A stretch of 7,782 nucleotides of DNA from JAUIBE01 sp035267185 (GTDB taxonomy: Bacteria > Pseudomonadota > Gammaproteobacteria > Xanthomonadales > SZUA-36): contig DATFLY010000131.1 of the NCBI GenBank assembly GCA_035267185.1, forward strand, positions 1 to 7,782, given 5' to 3'. Shown in pieces: positions 5,851-7,782 of the stretch (position 1 is the first letter of the stretch; each line of letters starts with the position of its first letter). The notes beneath the pieces are model-generated. The model did no database searches. It saw only the letters and a list, made by a program, of their open reading frames with translations, and had not been told where the DNA came from. The position numbers were made by a program, and so were the translations under genes.

Positions 5851-6645
5851 ATGATGGCCAATCAAAATATGCGTCACTTCAGAAGCGTCTTTATTTCGGA
5901 CGTGCACCTTGGATACAAGGGTTGCAATGCCAATCTTCTGGCCGATTTTCTCAAACACACGCGCACCCAGAACCTCTTCCTGGTGGGCGATATTGTCGAC
6001 ATGATCAGCCTGCGTCGCACTTTTTACTGGCCACAGGCCCACAACAACGTGATCCGCATGTTGCTCGGCAAGGCCAAGCACGATACGCGCGTTGTTTACA
6101 TTCCTGGTAACCATGATTTTCCATTCAGGGAATACTGCGGACTAAGATTCGGAAACCTGGAAATCCGACGCCGTTGCAGGTACACCGCCGCTGACGGACG
6201 CAAATACCTGGTCACGCATGGGGACGATTATGACGGGCAGGTGCGCTTCAGCCTGGGTCTCAAGCTGGTGGGGTACGCCTTTTACGAGGTCATCATGCGG
6301 CTCAATCGCAGCATTACGGCCGTGCGGGACCAGATGGGCAAGGACTACTGGTCTCTGGCCACATTTCTCAAGGAGAAATCGGGATCAGCAAAGAAATATG
6401 TTGACCGATATCGCGAGGCGGCCATGGCCGATGCCAGGCATCATGAGCTCGATGGCGTGATCTGCGGGCATATACATCGCCCCGAGATCACCGTGATTGA
6501 CGGTATTCGCTACCTCAACGACGGAGACTGGGTGGAGAGCTGCAGCGTACTTGTGGAACACAGCGACGGTGAAATGGAGCTGTTGCACTGGCCAACCGAG
6601 GTCAGAAAACGCGAAACCCAGGTGGTCCTGCCTGCTGCAGCCTGA
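5851..6645 (+). CDS. plcP: PlcP-like metallophosphoesterase (phospholipase C of lipid remodelling)
   Basis: A 264-residue calcineurin-like phosphoesterase of the LpxH-related group COG2908. The two-metal ligand motifs are complete and in order: SDVHLG (Asp17, His19), GDIVD (Asp47), GNHD (Asn87, His88), THGDD (His123) and GHIH (His207, His209), followed by NDGDWVES (223-230). The segments YWPQAHNNV and the DGVICGHIHRPE to NDGDWVES stretch look like PlcP rather than true LpxH. PlcP cleaves phospholipid head groups to give diacylglycerol under phosphate starvation. The gene starts 2 bases after the glycosyltransferase stop, with GGGG 5 bases before ATG 5851 (a second ATG follows at 5854), so the two are one operon and the product of one is the acceptor of the other. 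An in-frame ATG far upstream (5743) lies inside the previous gene and is not used. The main alternative is UDP-2,3-diacylglucosamine hydrolase. Confidence 0.85.
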   Translation: MMANQNMRHFRSVFISDVHLGYKGCNANLLADFLKHTRTQNLFLVGDIVDMISLRRTFYWPQAHNNVIRMLLGKAKHDTRVVYIPGNHDFPFREYCGLRFGNLEIRRRCRYTAADGRKYLVTHGDDYDGQVRFSLGLKLVGYAFYEVIMRLNRSITAVRDQMGKDYWSLATFLKEKSGSAKKYVDRYREAAMADARHHELDGVICGHIHRPEITVIDGIRYLNDGDWVESCSVLVEHSDGEMELLHWPTEVRKRETQVVLPAAA

Positions 6646-6659
6646 AAGGAAAACTCCCT

Positions 6660-6665
6660 TATAAT
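6660..6665 (+). promoter_or_regulatory. Perfect -10 hexamer before the acyl-CoA synthetase gene
   Basis: TATAAT matches the sigma-70 consensus fully and lies 41 bases before ATG 6706, in the 60-base gap after plcP. No clear TTGACA-like -35 is seen 16-18 bases upstream (the area is GCAGCC-like), so the promoter may be weak or activator-dependent. It suggests the synthetase gene is a separate unit, though read-through from plcP is possible because no terminator is visible. Confidence 0.45.
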
Positions 6666-6693
6666 CGCGCCAGTAACCGGGTAATCAAGAACC

Positions 6694-6700
6694 GGGAGGG
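6694..6700 (+). promoter_or_regulatory. Strong ribosome binding site of the acyl-CoA synthetase gene
   Basis: GGGAGGG ends 5 bases before ATG 6706. It fixes that start over the out-of-frame GTG at 6702. Confidence 0.7.
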
Positions 6701-6705
6701 TGTGA

Positions 6706-7782
6706 ATGAATCTTTGTGGACTGATTGAGCGGTGTGCCCTGATAAACGGTAACTCTGCTGCAATTATTGATGGCGAAACGCGTTACAGCTGGAGACAGGC
6801 TCGTGATCGGATCGCTCGCCTGGGTAACGGCCTCACGTCGCTGGGCTGCCAGGAAGGCGACAGGGTAGCCATCCTTGGCCTTAACTCGCACAGGTACTTC
6901 GAAAGTATTTTTGCAGCACCATGGGCAGGTGGGGTTATGGTGCCGATCAACATCAGGCTGGCAGCGCCGGAAATGGTGCACTGCCTGAGTGACTCGGGGA
7001 CTTCAATCCTTCTCGTGGATGACGCCTTCCTTCCGGTGGCTGAAGAGATAGCAGGTCAGATCGACAGCCTCAGGCATGTTGTTCACATGGGAGATGGTGC
7101 CAGGCCAGGCTGTTCCACCCATCACGAGGCATTGATTGCCGAAAATGAACCTGTTGATTACGCAGGCCGCGGACCGGAGGACATTTCGGGGCTTTACTAC
7201 ACCGGTGGCACGACCGGGTTGTCGAAGGGGGTGATGCTTTCACATGCCAACCAGGTGATCAATGCGCTGCAAACCAGAATGGCCTTCAGCATGGATACCG
7301 ACACGAAATACCTCAACGTCGCGCCCATGTTCCACGCCGCCAACATGATCGGCATGCTCAATGCGACTGTCGCTGCTGCCACTCATGTATTTATTCCCGC
7401 GTTCACACCTGAAGGTGTACTGAAAATTGTTGAGCAGGAGAAAGTCAGCCATTCGGCCATGGTACCGACCATGATAAATATGGTTTTTCATGACCCGGAT
7501 TTTGATGACTATGACCTGTCCAGTATCCGCACCTTGCTCTACGGCGGCTCCCCCATGACGGAATCGGTCATCGCGCGGGTGACGGAATGCCTGCCGTCTG
7601 CTCGAATGGTGCAGGCTTATGGCCTGACCGAAACCAGTCCGATCCTGACTGTGCTCGGGCCTGAATATCACACGTTTGAAGGCCCGCACGCCGGAAAGAC
7701 ACGGTCAGCGGGACAGGTCGTGGCCGGTACAGAGCTTTGCATACAGGACGATGACGGAAATCAATGTATACCTGGTGTGGTG
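6706..7782 (+). CDS. AMP-forming acyl-CoA synthetase (ANL superfamily), 3' truncated
   Basis: The frame is open from ATG 6706 to the window edge, giving 359 residues of a protein normally about 500-550 long, so the C-terminal lid domain is missing. Visible ANL motifs are the phosphate-binding loop YYTGGTTGLSKGVMLSH (164-180), APMFHAANMIG (206-216) of the acyl pocket region, YGGSP (279-283) and the adenine-contacting YGLTETSP (305-312). These enzymes activate a carboxylic acid, usually a fatty acid, to acyl-AMP and then acyl-CoA in the cytoplasm. Chain length is not readable. The gene follows plcP by 60 bases on the same strand and has its own -10 and strong ribosome binding site. A role in recycling fatty acids from remodelled lipids is possible; ordinary fatty acid or aromatic acid catabolism is equally plausible. 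It has no signal peptide or membrane segment. Confidence 0.9.
   Translation, partial: MNLCGLIERCALINGNSAAIIDGETRYSWRQARDRIARLGNGLTSLGCQEGDRVAILGLNSHRYFESIFAAPWAGGVMVPINIRLAAPEMVHCLSDSGTSILLVDDAFLPVAEEIAGQIDSLRHVVHMGDGARPGCSTHHEALIAENEPVDYAGRGPEDISGLYYTGGTTGLSKGVMLSHANQVINALQTRMAFSMDTDTKYLNVAPMFHAANMIGMLNATVAAATHVFIPAFTPEGVLKIVEQEKVSHSAMVPTMINMVFHDPDFDDYDLSSIRTLLYGGSPMTESVIARVTECLPSARMVQAYGLTETSPILTVLGPEYHTFEGPHAGKTRSAGQVVAGTELCIQDDDGNQCIPGVV

Noticed and set aside
5851..6645. Assignment of the metallophosphoesterase as LpxH of lipid A synthesis
   Set aside because: It shares the fold and motifs, but the GT4 neighbour, the Pho boxes and PlcP-like segments (YWPQAHN, NDGDWVES) favour PlcP. It is kept as the main alternative.
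6675..6696. Direct repeat AACCGGG (6675-6681 and 6690-6696) as an operator for the acyl-CoA synthetase
   Set aside because: Only 7 bases, and the second copy merges into the ribosome binding site; no known regulator motif is recognised.
7240..7689. 149-codon open frame on the - strand inside the acyl-CoA synthetase region
   Set aside because: The opposite strand carries an uninterrupted ANL-family frame with clear motifs, so this is a shadow.

Overview
The window reads like chromosome from a Gram-negative proteobacterium, most likely a marine or otherwise phosphorus-limited gammaproteobacterium. The reasons are a PlcP-type phospholipase C next to a family 4 glycosyltransferase, PhoB-type (Pho box) half-sites, an IPTL-CTERM-like sorting tail and moderate GC content. 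The species cannot be named from this sequence alone. Seven protein genes are supported, two of them cut by the window edges. There is no RNA gene, CRISPR array, insertion sequence or prophage, and no gap between genes exceeds about 215 bases.

Left part (1-2365, + strand): the tail of an unidentified gene (1-141) is followed after 7 bases by a gene for a large secreted, cysteine-rich protein. That protein has one c-type heme motif (CIGCH) and a C-terminal VPTLS-hydrophobic-RR tail like those recognised by exosortases. It converges on the next gene with only 14 bases between them.

Centre (2380-6645): this is a divergent four-gene phosphate-stress locus. On the - strand a PAP2 lipid phosphatase gene is followed by a PiT-family phosphate transporter gene. 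On the + strand an Agt-like GT4 glycosyltransferase gene is followed after 2 bases by a PlcP-like metallophosphoesterase gene. The shared 190-215 base region holds four PhoB-type half-sites at an exact 11-base period on the - strand, 10 bases before a usable -10 element. One CTGTCAC half-site lies in the same phase on the + strand. A second, weaker Pho-box-like pair precedes the transporter. The combined reading is inference from known families. PlcP would strip head groups from phospholipids to give diacylglycerol. PAP2 could do the same from phosphatidate. The glycosyltransferase would turn diacylglycerol into phosphorus-free glycolipid. PiT would recover phosphate. PAP2 and PiT joined to plcP/agt under shared Pho boxes is the most notable feature of the window.

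Right edge (6706-7782, + strand): the first 359 codons of an AMP-forming acyl-CoA synthetase. It has its own strong ribosome binding site and a perfect TATAAT, so it is probably a separate transcription unit. A link to lipid turnover is possible but unproven.
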